47,787 nt of DNA from Pectinatus sp. (GTDB taxonomy: Bacteria > Bacillota > Negativicutes > Selenomonadales > Selenomonadaceae): contig JAHHSQ010000005.1 in assembly GCA_020025135.1 (NCBI GenBank), positions 1 through 47,787 of the forward strand, read 5' to 3'. Made by a program: the position numbers and the translations under genes. The first letter of the stretch is position 1, and the number at the start of each line of letters is the position of its first letter. This document shows positions 8,547 to 16,684 of this stretch, one piece after another. The notes beneath the pieces were generated by a model. The model had not been told where the DNA came from, did not search any database, and saw only the letters and a program-made list of their open reading frames with translations.

Positions 8547-8591
8547 AAAGGAGGAAGGCGAGCAAAACGCGAGAAAAGTACTCGCAGCTCG
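8547..8591 (+). promoter_or_regulatory. SD-hairpin-start arrangement of pssA
   Basis: The near-perfect SD AAAGGAGG (8547-8554) lies 46 nt from the pssA ATG (8601). The gap holds a two-part hairpin: outer stem CGAGC/GCTCG (8559-8563 with 8587-8591) and inner stem GCGAG/CTCGC (8569-8573 with 8581-8585). Folding leaves 13 nt. A TAA in frame at 8592-8594 excludes an earlier start, and no second SD is present. Confidence 0.6.
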
Positions 8592-8600
8592 TAAGTATTA

Positions 8601-9605
8601 ATGAACAAATCTTGGATAGCTAATTTTTGTACCTCAATGAATTTGGTCTTTGGTATATTAGCGATATTTATGATGTTAATTGGCGGAGTAAAATATGGGC
8701 CGTTAATTGACGGACCAATCTGCATTTTGTTAGCACTTATTGCAGACGGAATGGATGGGAGAATTGCTAGACATCTCGGTACAGCAGGCGAATTTGGTAA
8801 GGAAATGGATTCCCTCTGCGATGTCGTTTCCTTCGGTGTAGCACCAGGTATCATGTCTTTGCTTTTTACCCTTTATGTTCTCAGCACATCTTTGATGAAG
8901 TTAGGAATTCCACCAGAAAATTTGAAGTATTTCATTTATTTCAGCATGTTTGCGGGCATTATTTATGCCGTATGCGGAATGTTTCGTTTGGCGAGATTTA
9001 ATGTTAATGCCGCTACTTTGCACGGTTATTTTATGGGGTTGCCAATTCCTGCTGGTGGTTGTTTCATTGCCACTGCTACTTTGTTGGTTTATAATTTACC
9101 ATTTATTCCGCCGATTACCATTGGATATGCAGCACCGTTTGTCACTATCGTTATCGGCTTTTTAATGGTCAGCCATGTTCACTATCCTGATTTTAAAGGA
9201 CAAGGGGAAAAGAATAATTTGGCGGCTGTTGTCCTCTCCCTTTTCTTTGCGGTGGGCGTAATTTATGTTTGCCGTTCAGCATATCTGTTTGCCATCTTGT
9301 TTGCTGTTTTCAGCACCTATGTCGTTTATGGCATTCTGAATACTTTCTTCAATATGGTGACTAAGGAAAAAACCACTTTTAGACCAGCGATGAATGATGA
9401 TGCTGAAACCATGGTAGAAGAAGCAGAAATTAAGGAAGAAGAGCAAGCGGAAGAAAAGGCTGAAGCAGAAATAGCTAATGAAGATAGTGCTATAGAAAAA
9501 GGCGAAACTGTTATTTTGGAAGAGATAGATATAGAAAAAATTGATGTAAATAGTGATGCTTCTGCTAAGGAAGAAAAAACAGAAGCTGAAAATAAAAAAG
9601 ATTGA
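8601..9605 (+). CDS. pssA: CDP-diacylglycerol-serine phosphatidyltransferase with acidic tail
   Basis: A 334-residue membrane enzyme that makes phosphatidylserine from CDP-diacylglycerol and serine. The CDP-alcohol phosphotransferase motif is complete: D49, D52, G53, A56, R57, G66, D70, D74. About seven to eight hydrophobic segments fill residues 10-250. Residues from about 255 to 334 form a soluble tail very rich in E, K, A and D with no hydrophobic core, not part of the usual enzyme (about 170-260 residues) and probably cytoplasmic. It follows psd and precedes a GT2. Confidence 0.93.
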   Translation: MNKSWIANFCTSMNLVFGILAIFMMLIGGVKYGPLIDGPICILLALIADGMDGRIARHLGTAGEFGKEMDSLCDVVSFGVAPGIMSLLFTLYVLSTSLMKLGIPPENLKYFIYFSMFAGIIYAVCGMFRLARFNVNAATLHGYFMGLPIPAGGCFIATATLLVYNLPFIPPITIGYAAPFVTIVIGFLMVSHVHYPDFKGQGEKNNLAAVVLSLFFAVGVIYVCRSAYLFAILFAVFSTYVVYGILNTFFNMVTKEKTTFRPAMNDDAETMVEEAEIKEEEQAEEKAEAEIANEDSAIEKGETVILEEIDIEKIDVNSDASAKEEKTEAENKKD

Positions 9606-9641
9606 AGAGCAAAAGTTTCTAAAGGGGTATAATTTTAAAAA

Positions 9642-10874
9642 ATGACATATGGTCTAGATTATCTGATGTTGCCGATACAGATAATTATCCTGTTTTTTAC
9701 GCTCTATTATATTGCAATCGGGATATGTGGTCTGTGGCGACCGAAAGAAAAAAAGATTTTAACACCAAAGAAGACTTTTGCAGTTATCGTGGCTGCTCAT
9801 AACGAGCGGGCGGTTATAGCTCAGCTTATCGACAATTTATTGCAACTGGATTATCCCAAAGAGTTGTATGATGTCTTTGTCATTGCTGATAATTGTACGG
9901 ATGACACGGCGGCGATTGCTACGGCCCATGGGGCACAGGTTTTTGAGCGACATGATAACACTAAGAGGGGCAAGGGGTTTGCCATGGAATGGATGTTTGA
10001 ACGCTTATTCAAGATGGATAAGCAGTACGATGCCGTGGCAATTTTCGATGCCGATAATCTGGTGCATGAGCGCTTCTTGTTGGAAATGAATAATCGTCTT
10101 TGTAAAGGGGACCGTTTGGTCCAAGGTTATTTAGATTCTAAGAATCCATATGATACATGGGTTTCTGGTACTTTTTCCATCGCTTTTTGGGTTATTGACC
10201 ATATCTGGCATTTGGCAAAGACCAACATTGGTCTGTCCTCCGTATTGGGTGGTACGGGAATGTGCATTACTACCGAGGTATTAAAGCGTTATGGTTGGGG
10301 GGCTACTTGCCTGACTGAAGATATGGAATTTACGATGAAGGCTTTGAGCGAAGGTATTAAGACGACGTGGGCACATGATGCCATCGTCTATGATGAAAAA
10401 CCGCTCACTTTCATGCAGTCTTGGCGTCAGCGCAAGCGTTGGGCGCAAGGCCAGTTTGACGTTGCACACCGTTTTATTCCCAAGATGATAGCTTCTGGAA
10501 TAAAACGTCACGATATTCGCATCCTAGACGGTTGCTTACATCTATTGCAGCCACATTTTCTTTTATTGTCGACCTTTTTTGTCATTATGACTTATGTACA
10601 AATGCTGTATGGTCATCCGATTTTTACCAATATATATCAGTTTTTACCGACAGCACTTTTGACTTTTATCACGCTTTGTCAGTATATTCTTCCCGTCATT
10701 ATTTTGGCAAAAATTCATGTGAAACCGAAAATGTGGTTCTATTTACTCTTGTATCCAATTTTTATATATAGCTGGATACCTATTGTCTTTCTCGGCTTTC
10801 TAAAACGCAATGACCATGAATGGAGTCATACGCAACATACGAGAGCGGTTTCTTATGAAGAAATAAAACAATAA
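9642..10874 (+). CDS. Membrane GT2 glycosyltransferase
   Basis: A 410-residue family 2 glycosyltransferase with an N-terminal membrane segment (about 8-30), a GT-A domain, and three to four C-terminal membrane segments (about 300-390). Conserved acidic residues are visible in NCTDDT, FDADN and LTEDMEF, and the QRKRW motif matches the QxxRW of processive or cellulose-synthase-like enzymes. The SD AAAGGGG is about 14 nt from the ATG. The sugar and acceptor are unknown. Its place after psd and pssA suggests an envelope glycolipid or polysaccharide. Confidence 0.85.
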   Translation: MTYGLDYLMLPIQIIILFFTLYYIAIGICGLWRPKEKKILTPKKTFAVIVAAHNERAVIAQLIDNLLQLDYPKELYDVFVIADNCTDDTAAIATAHGAQVFERHDNTKRGKGFAMEWMFERLFKMDKQYDAVAIFDADNLVHERFLLEMNNRLCKGDRLVQGYLDSKNPYDTWVSGTFSIAFWVIDHIWHLAKTNIGLSSVLGGTGMCITTEVLKRYGWGATCLTEDMEFTMKALSEGIKTTWAHDAIVYDEKPLTFMQSWRQRKRWAQGQFDVAHRFIPKMIASGIKRHDIRILDGCLHLLQPHFLLLSTFFVIMTYVQMLYGHPIFTNIYQFLPTALLTFITLCQYILPVIILAKIHVKPKMWFYLLLYPIFIYSWIPIVFLGFLKRNDHEWSHTQHTRAVSYEEIKQ

Positions 10875-10878
10875 ATGA

Positions 10879-10959
10879 GATAAGGGAAATGTATTGTATC
10901 TTGAGGCGATTTATAACAGTTAAATCGGCAGAGAAAAAACATTTTCCTTATCTTTTTTT
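10879..10959 (+). terminator. Structured terminator-like element before queDE
   Basis: A 14-bp outer stem (10879-10892 with 10939-10952, one G-U pair) encloses a second perfect 7-bp hairpin (CGATTTA/TAAATCG, 10907-10913 with 10921-10927). A run of seven T follows. It could be the terminator of the upstream GT2 gene, but the 46-nt structured interior is larger than usual. It lies about 65 nt before queD, so an attenuator is possible. I could not match it to the preQ1 riboswitch consensus. Confidence 0.6.
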
Positions 10960-11022
10960 ATTTCTCGATTAGCAATATTGAAAACAATGGATTTTAAAAA
11001 ATTAATCTTGAGGTGAAAAATT

Positions 11023-11403
11023 ATGTACGAATTAACAGTGCGAGAATCATTTGGCGCAGCACATCGTTTGCAGGCCTATCCAGGAAAGTGTGCCAATTTA
11101 CACGGCCATAATTGGCGCGTTGTAGTAGCTGTGACTGGAGAAAAGTTAGATGATATCGGCATTCTTATAGATTTTAAAAAACTAAAACAGATTTTACACG
11201 CCATCTTGGAAGAATTTGACCATAAATATTTGAATGATTTACCAGAATTTCAAAATCAAAATCCTTCTGCAGAAAATATTGCTGCTACTATCTACCATAA
11301 ATTGGCAGAAAATAGTTATATTCAGGAAAAGCAGTGTCACATCAAATATGTAGAAATTTGGGAAACAGAGGCTTCATCAGCCCGTTATTACGAGGAAATA
11401 TAA
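11023..11403 (+). CDS. queD: QueD, 6-carboxytetrahydropterin synthase
   Basis: A 126-residue enzyme of the PTPS family that forms 6-carboxy-tetrahydropterin in preQ0/queuosine synthesis. The zinc ligands H14 (AAHRL), H27 and H29 (LHGHNW) and the catalytic cysteine C23 are present, as is the C-terminal VEIWETEASSARY block. SD GAGGTG lies 7 nt before the ATG. queE starts 3 bp after the stop. Confidence 0.95.
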   Translation: MYELTVRESFGAAHRLQAYPGKCANLHGHNWRVVVAVTGEKLDDIGILIDFKKLKQILHAILEEFDHKYLNDLPEFQNQNPSAENIAATIYHKLAENSYIQEKQCHIKYVEIWETEASSARYYEEI

Positions 11404-11405
11404 CA

Positions 11406-12113
11406 GTGAAAACATCTATCAGTGAAATTTTTTCATCTATACAAGGGGAGGGCAAATACGTGGGTTGCCGGCAAATGTTTATTCGGTTTGTCGGCTGTAA
11501 TTTAAGTTGTCGGTACTGTGATACCGAACATCAGCAGGTGCCAATATATTGTGATGCCGAAGATGGCGCCCTGAATAATCCTATTGCCGTAGAAGATTTG
11601 GTGGCGTATTTACAGCCCGCTTTGACGAAAATACCGCATCACTCTATCAGTTTGACTGGCGGTGAACCACTTTTATATGCGGATTTTATTAGAGAATTGA
11701 TAGCACAGTTGCCCTTTACTTATTTTTTAGAAACAAATGGCACTATGCCAGAGAAATTGCGCAAAATTATCGATAAAATAGATATTATCAGCATGGATAT
11801 CAAGATGCCGGATAGTATTGGTCAAGACTACTGGTCAGAGCACCAGAGATTTTTGGAGATTGCAAAACGCAAAGATGTCTATACTAAGGTGGTAATTGCG
11901 GCAGAAACGCCACTTGCCGATTTTGAAAAGGCCTTGGATATGGTGGCCTCGGTTGACAAAAATATTCTTTTTGTCGTTCAACCGATGACGCCTTTGGGCG
12001 GATATCATGCCCCCTCGCCGGAGCAGATTTCTCGCTGGCAAGAAATAGCCTTGCAAAAATTGTGCGATGTGCGCGTGATACCGCAAACACATAAATTTAT
12101 TCAACAGAGGTGA
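11406..12113 (+). CDS. queE: QueE, 7-carboxy-7-deazaguanine synthase
   Basis: A 235-residue radical SAM enzyme that converts carboxytetrahydropterin to 7-carboxy-7-deazaguanine. The 4Fe-4S cluster motif is CNLSCRYC (C31, C35, C38), preceded by SSIQGEG and followed by the SAM-binding LTGGEPLL. I choose the GTG at 11406 because GAGGA lies 9 nt upstream and the family starts about 10 residues before SIQGEG. The longer frame from 11334 overlaps queD. The stop overlaps the GTG that could begin surE. Confidence 0.95.
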   Translation: MKTSISEIFSSIQGEGKYVGCRQMFIRFVGCNLSCRYCDTEHQQVPIYCDAEDGALNNPIAVEDLVAYLQPALTKIPHHSISLTGGEPLLYADFIRELIAQLPFTYFLETNGTMPEKLRKIIDKIDIISMDIKMPDSIGQDYWSEHQRFLEIAKRKDVYTKVVIAAETPLADFEKALDMVASVDKNILFVVQPMTPLGGYHAPSPEQISRWQEIALQKLCDVRVIPQTHKFIQQR

Positions 12114-12118
12114 GTTTT

Positions 12119-13432
12119 TTGAAAAAATTACTTTTGGTAAATGATGATGGCATCAATGCTCCCGGGATGCGTGCACTCGTCGATACTTTAGGCGAGGATT
12201 ACGATATTCGCATTGTTGCACCAGCCGTTCAACAGAGTGCCATGTCGCAAGCGATTACTATCGACAAAAAAATCAAGGTAGAATTGATAGAATACTGCCC
12301 AGATTTATTTGCCTATAAGGTACATGGAACGCCTACTGATTGTGTAAAATTGGCCTTGACAGAGTTGTATGCCGATGATTTGCCGGATATTATTATCGCC
12401 GGAATCAATGATGGCGGAAATCTTGGCACAGATGTCATTTATTCTGGCACGGTAGGGGCGGCGATGGAGGGTTATTTTCATGGTATTTTTTCCATTGCCC
12501 TATCGGTATTGCGTCGGCGAGACCTTTCTTTCTACGACATTGCTTTGAAATTTCGGGAATTGTTACCACAACTTTTAGACAGTAAGGAGAAGTTATATAA
12601 TATCAATTTCCCACGTCATTTTGTGGATAGACCAGATTTTTATCGCTATACGAAACAAGGTGTTTGCCATTATATCAATGAATATCGCAAAGAAACGGAT
12701 TGGGTAACAGCATAACTGCCCTGCTTAGAGTAAGCAAGTTATAAAAGCCCTTTGTACCGCGTGAGTGGTGCAAACGCAGTGTTAAATGCTTTTAATCCCT
12801 AAAGCCTTACCCCTAAACAGTAGCTTGAAAAGGCAAGCTGGATGGTGCGAAAGCGAAAAAAACGTAAGGATGACATATGGTGAAAGAAAAATGTGCTTAA
12901 ATTTTAATAGTTAATCTTTAGGTGCATCCTAAGTGTTTATAATAATGGGTGTTTAGCAGGGAAAACCCTAACCTCAAAACGAGTAAGGGGAACCTCCAAC
13001 GACTATCTCCTCGAGGGAGAGTAAAACCGCAAGTGAAGGGCGGAAGAAAAATACTGCCCCTGTATAAAGTGCAGGGTGAAGATATAGTCTGCACTAACAT
13101 GAAAGTGTTAGAGGTCTTAAAAAGAAGACTGCATTCGGAGTTGCGCCTGAGTGTGAACGCGATAAATTCTATATTATTTACTTTTTCATGAGAAAACCTT
13201 TATAATAGAGGGAGAAGCTTTAGAATAAGTGGTGCACAAGTGTATTTATCGAGCTTCATGTTAAATTTTACGGAATTTATCTTTGGAAAATAATACGTTT
13301 TATATTATGGGCGGTGAGTTCCAAGCAGATGATAATCCGCCAGATAGCGATATAATTTGTGTGCAGAATGGCTATGTTTCTATCACGCCATTAAAATTGG
13401 ATATGACAGATGAAACTTTTTTTCAAAAATAA
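12119..13432 (+). CDS. surE: SurE 5'-nucleotidase, split by a group I intron
   Basis: Exon 1 (12119 to about 12700) gives the SurE N-terminus: NDDG at residues 8-11, GTPTDC, INDGGNLGTDVIYSGT, GAAMEG. It then hits a stop at 12713-12715 after only 194 family-matching codons. Exon 2 (about 13286-13432) gives the missing C-terminus: NNTFYIMGGEF, then NGYVSITPLKLDMT. Joined, they make 242 residues, the normal SurE length, a metal-dependent nucleoside monophosphate phosphatase. The start is taken as TTG 12119 (AGAGGTG 6 nt upstream); GTG 12110 overlaps the queE stop. An alternative junction is 12705/13273, which also keeps frame but adds six residues. Confidence 0.85.
12701..13285 (+). ncRNA. Group I intron in surE
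   Basis: Group I core: P7 strands GACTAT (13001-13006, within CAACGACTATC) and ATAGTC (13084-13089, within AAGATATAGTC). A 7-bp P9 stem (13094-13100 with 13105-13111) carries a GAAA tetraloop, and a 5-bp P9.1 stem GTCTT/AAGAC follows. The likely P2 is GCTTA/TAAGC near 12723. The intron would end with G at 13285. A rival 5' site after GGGT (12705) is supported by a P1 pairing GGGUA/UGCCC and would use G13272. No protein gene of meaningful length is inside. Its 3' domain is longer than in the other two copies. Borders are uncertain by about 5-13 nt; the group I call is firm. Confidence 0.88.
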
Positions 13433-13440
13433 TTAATTAG

Positions 13441-13464
13441 CTATATTAGTTTTAGTTAATATAG
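13441..13464 (+). other. 8-bp hairpin between surE and the hydrolase gene
   Basis: CTATATTA (13441-13448) and TAATATAG (13457-13464) pair perfectly around an 8-nt loop. No T-run follows, so it is not a typical terminator. It lies upstream of the normal SD of the next gene and may be a processing or stabilising stem. Confidence 0.4.
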
Positions 13465-13492
13465 AGAAAATGATTAAGAGGGGGATTTTTGA

Positions 13493-14734
13493 ATGAAGTC
13501 TATGATTCGCGATATCAAGTTAGCACCATCTGGGCATGATAAGATTGCTTGGGTAAAAAATTTTATGCCAGTTTTAAATCACATCGATGCTGAATATTCG
13601 AAAACAAAGCCATTTGCGGGCAAGAAAATGGTTATTACCATGCATTTGGAAGCTAAAACAGCTTACTTGGGATTAGTTTTAATGCACGCAGGGGCAGAAT
13701 TGATTGTCACTGGCAGTAATCCCCTTTCTACACAGGATGATGTAGCGGCTGCAATGGTTGAAGAAGGTGCTACTGTATTTGCTTGGCACGATTGTACGCC
13801 AGAAGAATACGATATGTTTATTGATAAAGCCCTCGAAGCTAAGCCAGATTTAATTATCGATGACGGTGGAGATTTAGTTTATCGCATTCACAATGAACAT
13901 CCTGATTTGATTCCCAATATTATCGGTGGCAGTGAAGAAACGACTACAGGTGTAATTCGCTTACACGCTTTAGAAAATGCCGGCAAGTTAAAGTTCCCGA
14001 TGATTGCCGCTAATGATGCTTATTGCAAATACCTCTTTGATAACCGTTATGGTACAGGTCAATCCACTTGGGATGGCATCATGCGGACGACAAATTTGGT
14101 CGTTGCTGGTAAAAATGTAGTCATTGCCGGTTACGGTTGGTGTGGTAAAGGTGCGGCTATGCGCGCTAAAGGTCTCGGTGCCAATGTCATTATCACCGAA
14201 ATAGACCCTATCAAAGCTATTGAAGCGGTATTTGACGGCTTTAGAGTAATGCCCATGTCGGAAGCAGCTGCCATTGGCGATGTCTTTTTAACTTTGACAG
14301 GTTGTAAAGATGTCATTCGCAAAGAACATTTCCAAAAAATGAAAAACGGAGCGATTTTAGCTAACTCTGGTCACTTTGATGTGGAAATAAATATCCCCGA
14401 ACTGAAAGAAATATCCACATCTGTACGTAGAGTTAGAAATAATATTGACGAATATAAGCAAGCAGATGGCAAGAAATTGTATCTCTTGGCAGAAGGACGC
14501 TTAGTAAATTTAGCTGCTGGTGATGGACATCCAGCGGAAATTATGGACTTATCTTTTGGCGTGCAATTCTTCTCCATTTTGCATATTTTGCAACACCACG
14601 CTGAATTGGAAAATAAAGTCTATTTGATGCCAGAAGAAATAGATGTCGAATTGGCAAAAATTAAATTGCAATCTCTGGGTATTAAAATTGATGCCCTCAG
14701 TCAAGAACAATTTGATTATCTATATAAAGCATAA
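13493..14734 (+). CDS. ahcY: Adenosylhomocysteinase
   Basis: A 413-residue NAD-dependent hydrolase that splits S-adenosylhomocysteine to homocysteine and adenosine. Visible blocks are MHLEAKTAYL, EETTTGV, NRYGTGQSTWDGI, the Rossmann motif GYGWCGKG near residue 218, and GHFDVEI. The C-terminus YLYKA resembles the family K-x-x-Y ending. SD AGAGGGGGA lies 8 nt before the ATG. It is followed by a terminator and then a deaminase of the MtaD family, which can also consume SAH. Confidence 0.93.
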   Translation: MKSMIRDIKLAPSGHDKIAWVKNFMPVLNHIDAEYSKTKPFAGKKMVITMHLEAKTAYLGLVLMHAGAELIVTGSNPLSTQDDVAAAMVEEGATVFAWHDCTPEEYDMFIDKALEAKPDLIIDDGGDLVYRIHNEHPDLIPNIIGGSEETTTGVIRLHALENAGKLKFPMIAANDAYCKYLFDNRYGTGQSTWDGIMRTTNLVVAGKNVVIAGYGWCGKGAAMRAKGLGANVIITEIDPIKAIEAVFDGFRVMPMSEAAAIGDVFLTLTGCKDVIRKEHFQKMKNGAILANSGHFDVEINIPELKEISTSVRRVRNNIDEYKQADGKKLYLLAEGRLVNLAAGDGHPAEIMDLSFGVQFFSILHILQHHAELENKVYLMPEEIDVELAKIKLQSLGIKIDALSQEQFDYLYKA

Positions 14735-14759
14735 AATATTTTAGTTAAAGTTGTTTTAT

Positions 14760-14789
14760 CAGCTCGGCATATGCCGGGCTGAACTTTTT
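14760..14789 (+). terminator. Terminator between ahcY and mtaD
   Basis: Two 11-nt arms (14760-14770 and 14771-14781) form a GC-rich palindrome with one G-U pair and a minimal loop, followed by AAC and five T. It lies 28 nt before the next start codon, so it may act as partial terminator or attenuator within the pair. Confidence 0.65.
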
Positions 14790-14816
14790 CAAACTGGTTT
14801 TTAGAAAGGAAAAAAT

Positions 14817-16094
14817 ATGCAAATTTTAATTAAAAATGTTCGGGCACTTTTGCCAGAAGGAGCAAAGACAACCAATATATTTGTCACTAACGATAAAATT
14901 AGTGCCATTACCGACACTTTGCCAGACAATTTCTCGGTAGATACCATCATTGATGGCAAGGATAAATTGGCTACACCGGGACTGGTCAACACGCATACGC
15001 ATATATCGATGACTTTACTGCGCAGTTATGCCGATGATATGAAATTGATGGATTGGTTGCAAAATAAGATTTGGCCCATCGAAGCGAAGATGAAAAAGGA
15101 AGATATTTATTGGGGAGCGATGCTCGGCATAGCAGAAATGCTTGCTTCTGGTACGACAACTTTTTCTGATATGTACGCCGACATGGAAAAGGTAGCAGAA
15201 GCCGTAGAAGAAAGTGGTATAAGAGCCGTTTTGGCGCGTGGCATGATTGGGGTAGCCCCCAATGGAGAACAAGCATTGGCCGAAAATTGTGCGCTCTACG
15301 AAGATTTTAACGGTGCAGCTGATGGAAGAATTACGGTTATGTTTGGTCCGCATGCACCTTACACTTGCCCACCAGAATTTTTGCAGAAAGTTATTGCCAA
15401 AGCGGAAAAATACGATGCACCAATTCACATTCATTTGGCAGAAACGCAAGAAGAAGTAGAAAACTGTCAGAAGGAATATCAAAAGACACCGGTAGCCCTA
15501 TTAGAAAAAGTGGGTGTATTTAATCGCCCCACTTTGGCCGCTCATTGCGTACATTTGACAGAAAAAGACATGGAAATTATGCGTAAATATGATGTTAAGG
15601 TGGCTCATAATCCGAGTAGCAATCTGAAATTAGCTAGTGGTATTGCGCCAGTTCCACAGCTTTTAAACCGCGGTATCTGCGTATCTTTAGGTACAGATGG
15701 CGCTTCTAGTAACAACAATTTAGATATGCTGGAAGAAGTCAATTTGGCAGCTTTAATTCATAAGGCTAATAATTATGACCCTTTGGCAATACCAGCGGGT
15801 AAAGCTTGGCAATTAGGAACAGAATGTGGAGCGGAAGCCTTATTCTTGCCAGAAATTGGCAGCCTTGCTGTGGGGAAAAAAGCCGATATTGTCCTGTGGG
15901 ATACCACTGGCACGAAATGGCAGCCACAGTATGATATGACATCCTTACTTGTCTACTCTGCTAGCAGTAGTTCTGTCGACACGGTATTGGTCAATGGCGA
16001 GATTTTGTTGCAAGGTAAGGAATACACCACCTTGGATATTGAAAAAATTCGTCATGCGGTGGATAAATCTGTGGAACGACTGGGGACAAAATAG
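14817..16094 (+). CDS. mtaD: MTA/SAH deaminase, amidohydrolase family
   Basis: A 425-residue metal-dependent amidohydrolase of the TrzN/SsnA/MtaD group. Relatives deaminate 5'-methylthioadenosine and S-adenosylhomocysteine to inosine derivatives. Metal ligands are seen in PGLVNTHTH (near residue 58), FGPHAPYTC, IHIHLAE, AAHCVHL and LGTDGASSNNN. SD AGAAAGGA lies 7 nt before the ATG. The neighbouring SAH hydrolase supports an SAH/MTA substrate, but other amidohydrolase activities cannot be excluded. Confidence 0.88.
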   Translation: MQILIKNVRALLPEGAKTTNIFVTNDKISAITDTLPDNFSVDTIIDGKDKLATPGLVNTHTHISMTLLRSYADDMKLMDWLQNKIWPIEAKMKKEDIYWGAMLGIAEMLASGTTTFSDMYADMEKVAEAVEESGIRAVLARGMIGVAPNGEQALAENCALYEDFNGAADGRITVMFGPHAPYTCPPEFLQKVIAKAEKYDAPIHIHLAETQEEVENCQKEYQKTPVALLEKVGVFNRPTLAAHCVHLTEKDMEIMRKYDVKVAHNPSSNLKLASGIAPVPQLLNRGICVSLGTDGASSNNNLDMLEEVNLAALIHKANNYDPLAIPAGKAWQLGTECGAEALFLPEIGSLAVGKKADIVLWDTTGTKWQPQYDMTSLLVYSASSSSVDTVLVNGEILLQGKEYTTLDIEKIRHAVDKSVERLGTK

Positions 16095-16684
16095 TGGCAA
16101 AACAGTTTTTTTATGCTGTAAAAAGAGGCTATAAAACGGGAATTTTTATGAATTGGCCAGATTGTCAAAAACAGATTTATCATTATCCAAACGCCATTTA
16201 TAAAAAATTTTCTACAAAAGAAGAGGCAGAAAACTTCCTTGCGGGAGTTTCTGCCTCTTCGCCAAAAGATTTAAATGTAGAATACCAAATCTATGTCGAT
16301 GGTTCCTACGCAGATGGTCTGTATAGTTGGGCCTTTGTCGTCTATAAAAACGACGCTTTGTATTACACTAAAAATGGTCAGGGAACTAGTGTAGATGCGG
16401 CTAGATTGCGTAACGTTGCCGGTGAAATTACTGCGGCTCGCGAAGCCATTTTATGGGCAGAAGCACAAGGCGCTGAAAAAATCGCCCTCTACTATGATTA
16501 TAACGGCATCGCCTGTTGGGCCGATGGCTCTTGGAAGGCTAATTTGCCAGAAACTCGCCAATACGCAGATTTTATGAAAAAGCGCCTAGTTAACGTTCAC
16601 TTTTGTAAAGTGCAAGGACATAGCGGCAACGCTGGTAACGAATTGGCCGATAAATTAGCTAAGGAAGCGTTAGGAATTCGTTAA
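16094..16684 (+). CDS. rnhA: RNase HI with N-terminal viroplasmin-type domain
   Basis: A 196-residue ribonuclease H that cleaves RNA in RNA-DNA hybrids. The N-terminal hybrid-binding domain (about 3-50: FFYAVKRGYKTGIF, FSTKEEAENFL) is joined by a short linker to the catalytic domain. That domain has the D-E-D-D set in IYVDGSY, GEITAAREA, LYYDYNG and GNELADKLA. The start is GTG overlapping the last base of mtaD, with GGGGA 9 nt upstream. Its 3' end overlaps the convergent minus-strand gene by 15 bp. Confidence 0.93.
   Translation: MAKQFFYAVKRGYKTGIFMNWPDCQKQIYHYPNAIYKKFSTKEEAENFLAGVSASSPKDLNVEYQIYVDGSYADGLYSWAFVVYKNDALYYTKNGQGTSVDAARLRNVAGEITAAREAILWAEAQGAEKIALYYDYNGIACWADGSWKANLPETRQYADFMKKRLVNVHFCKVQGHSGNAGNELADKLAKEALGIR
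16221..16259 (+). repeat. 17-bp hairpin inside the rnhA linker
   Basis: Arms 16221-16231 with 16249-16259 (11 bp, perfect) continue as 16233-16238 with 16243-16248 (6 bp, one G-U) after a single bulged A at 16232. The loop is TTGC. The segment encodes the junction between the two RNase H domains. No T-run follows. Confidence 0.7.

Noticed and set aside
10879..10959. preQ1 riboswitch before queD
   Set aside because: I could not find the preQ1-I, II or III consensus; kept only as a structured element.
12110..12715. surE as a truncated pseudogene
   Set aside because: The missing C-terminus is found intact downstream, and the intervening segment has a group I intron core.
12949..13191. 80-codon ORF within the surE intron
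   Set aside because: Lies over the catalytic core of the intron and has no protein-like features; the same holds for 18285-18524 and 25465-25659.
12730..13285. Group II intron or riboswitch in place of group I
   Set aside because: No domain V-like hairpin or GUGYG start; P7 and P9 features match group I in all three copies.
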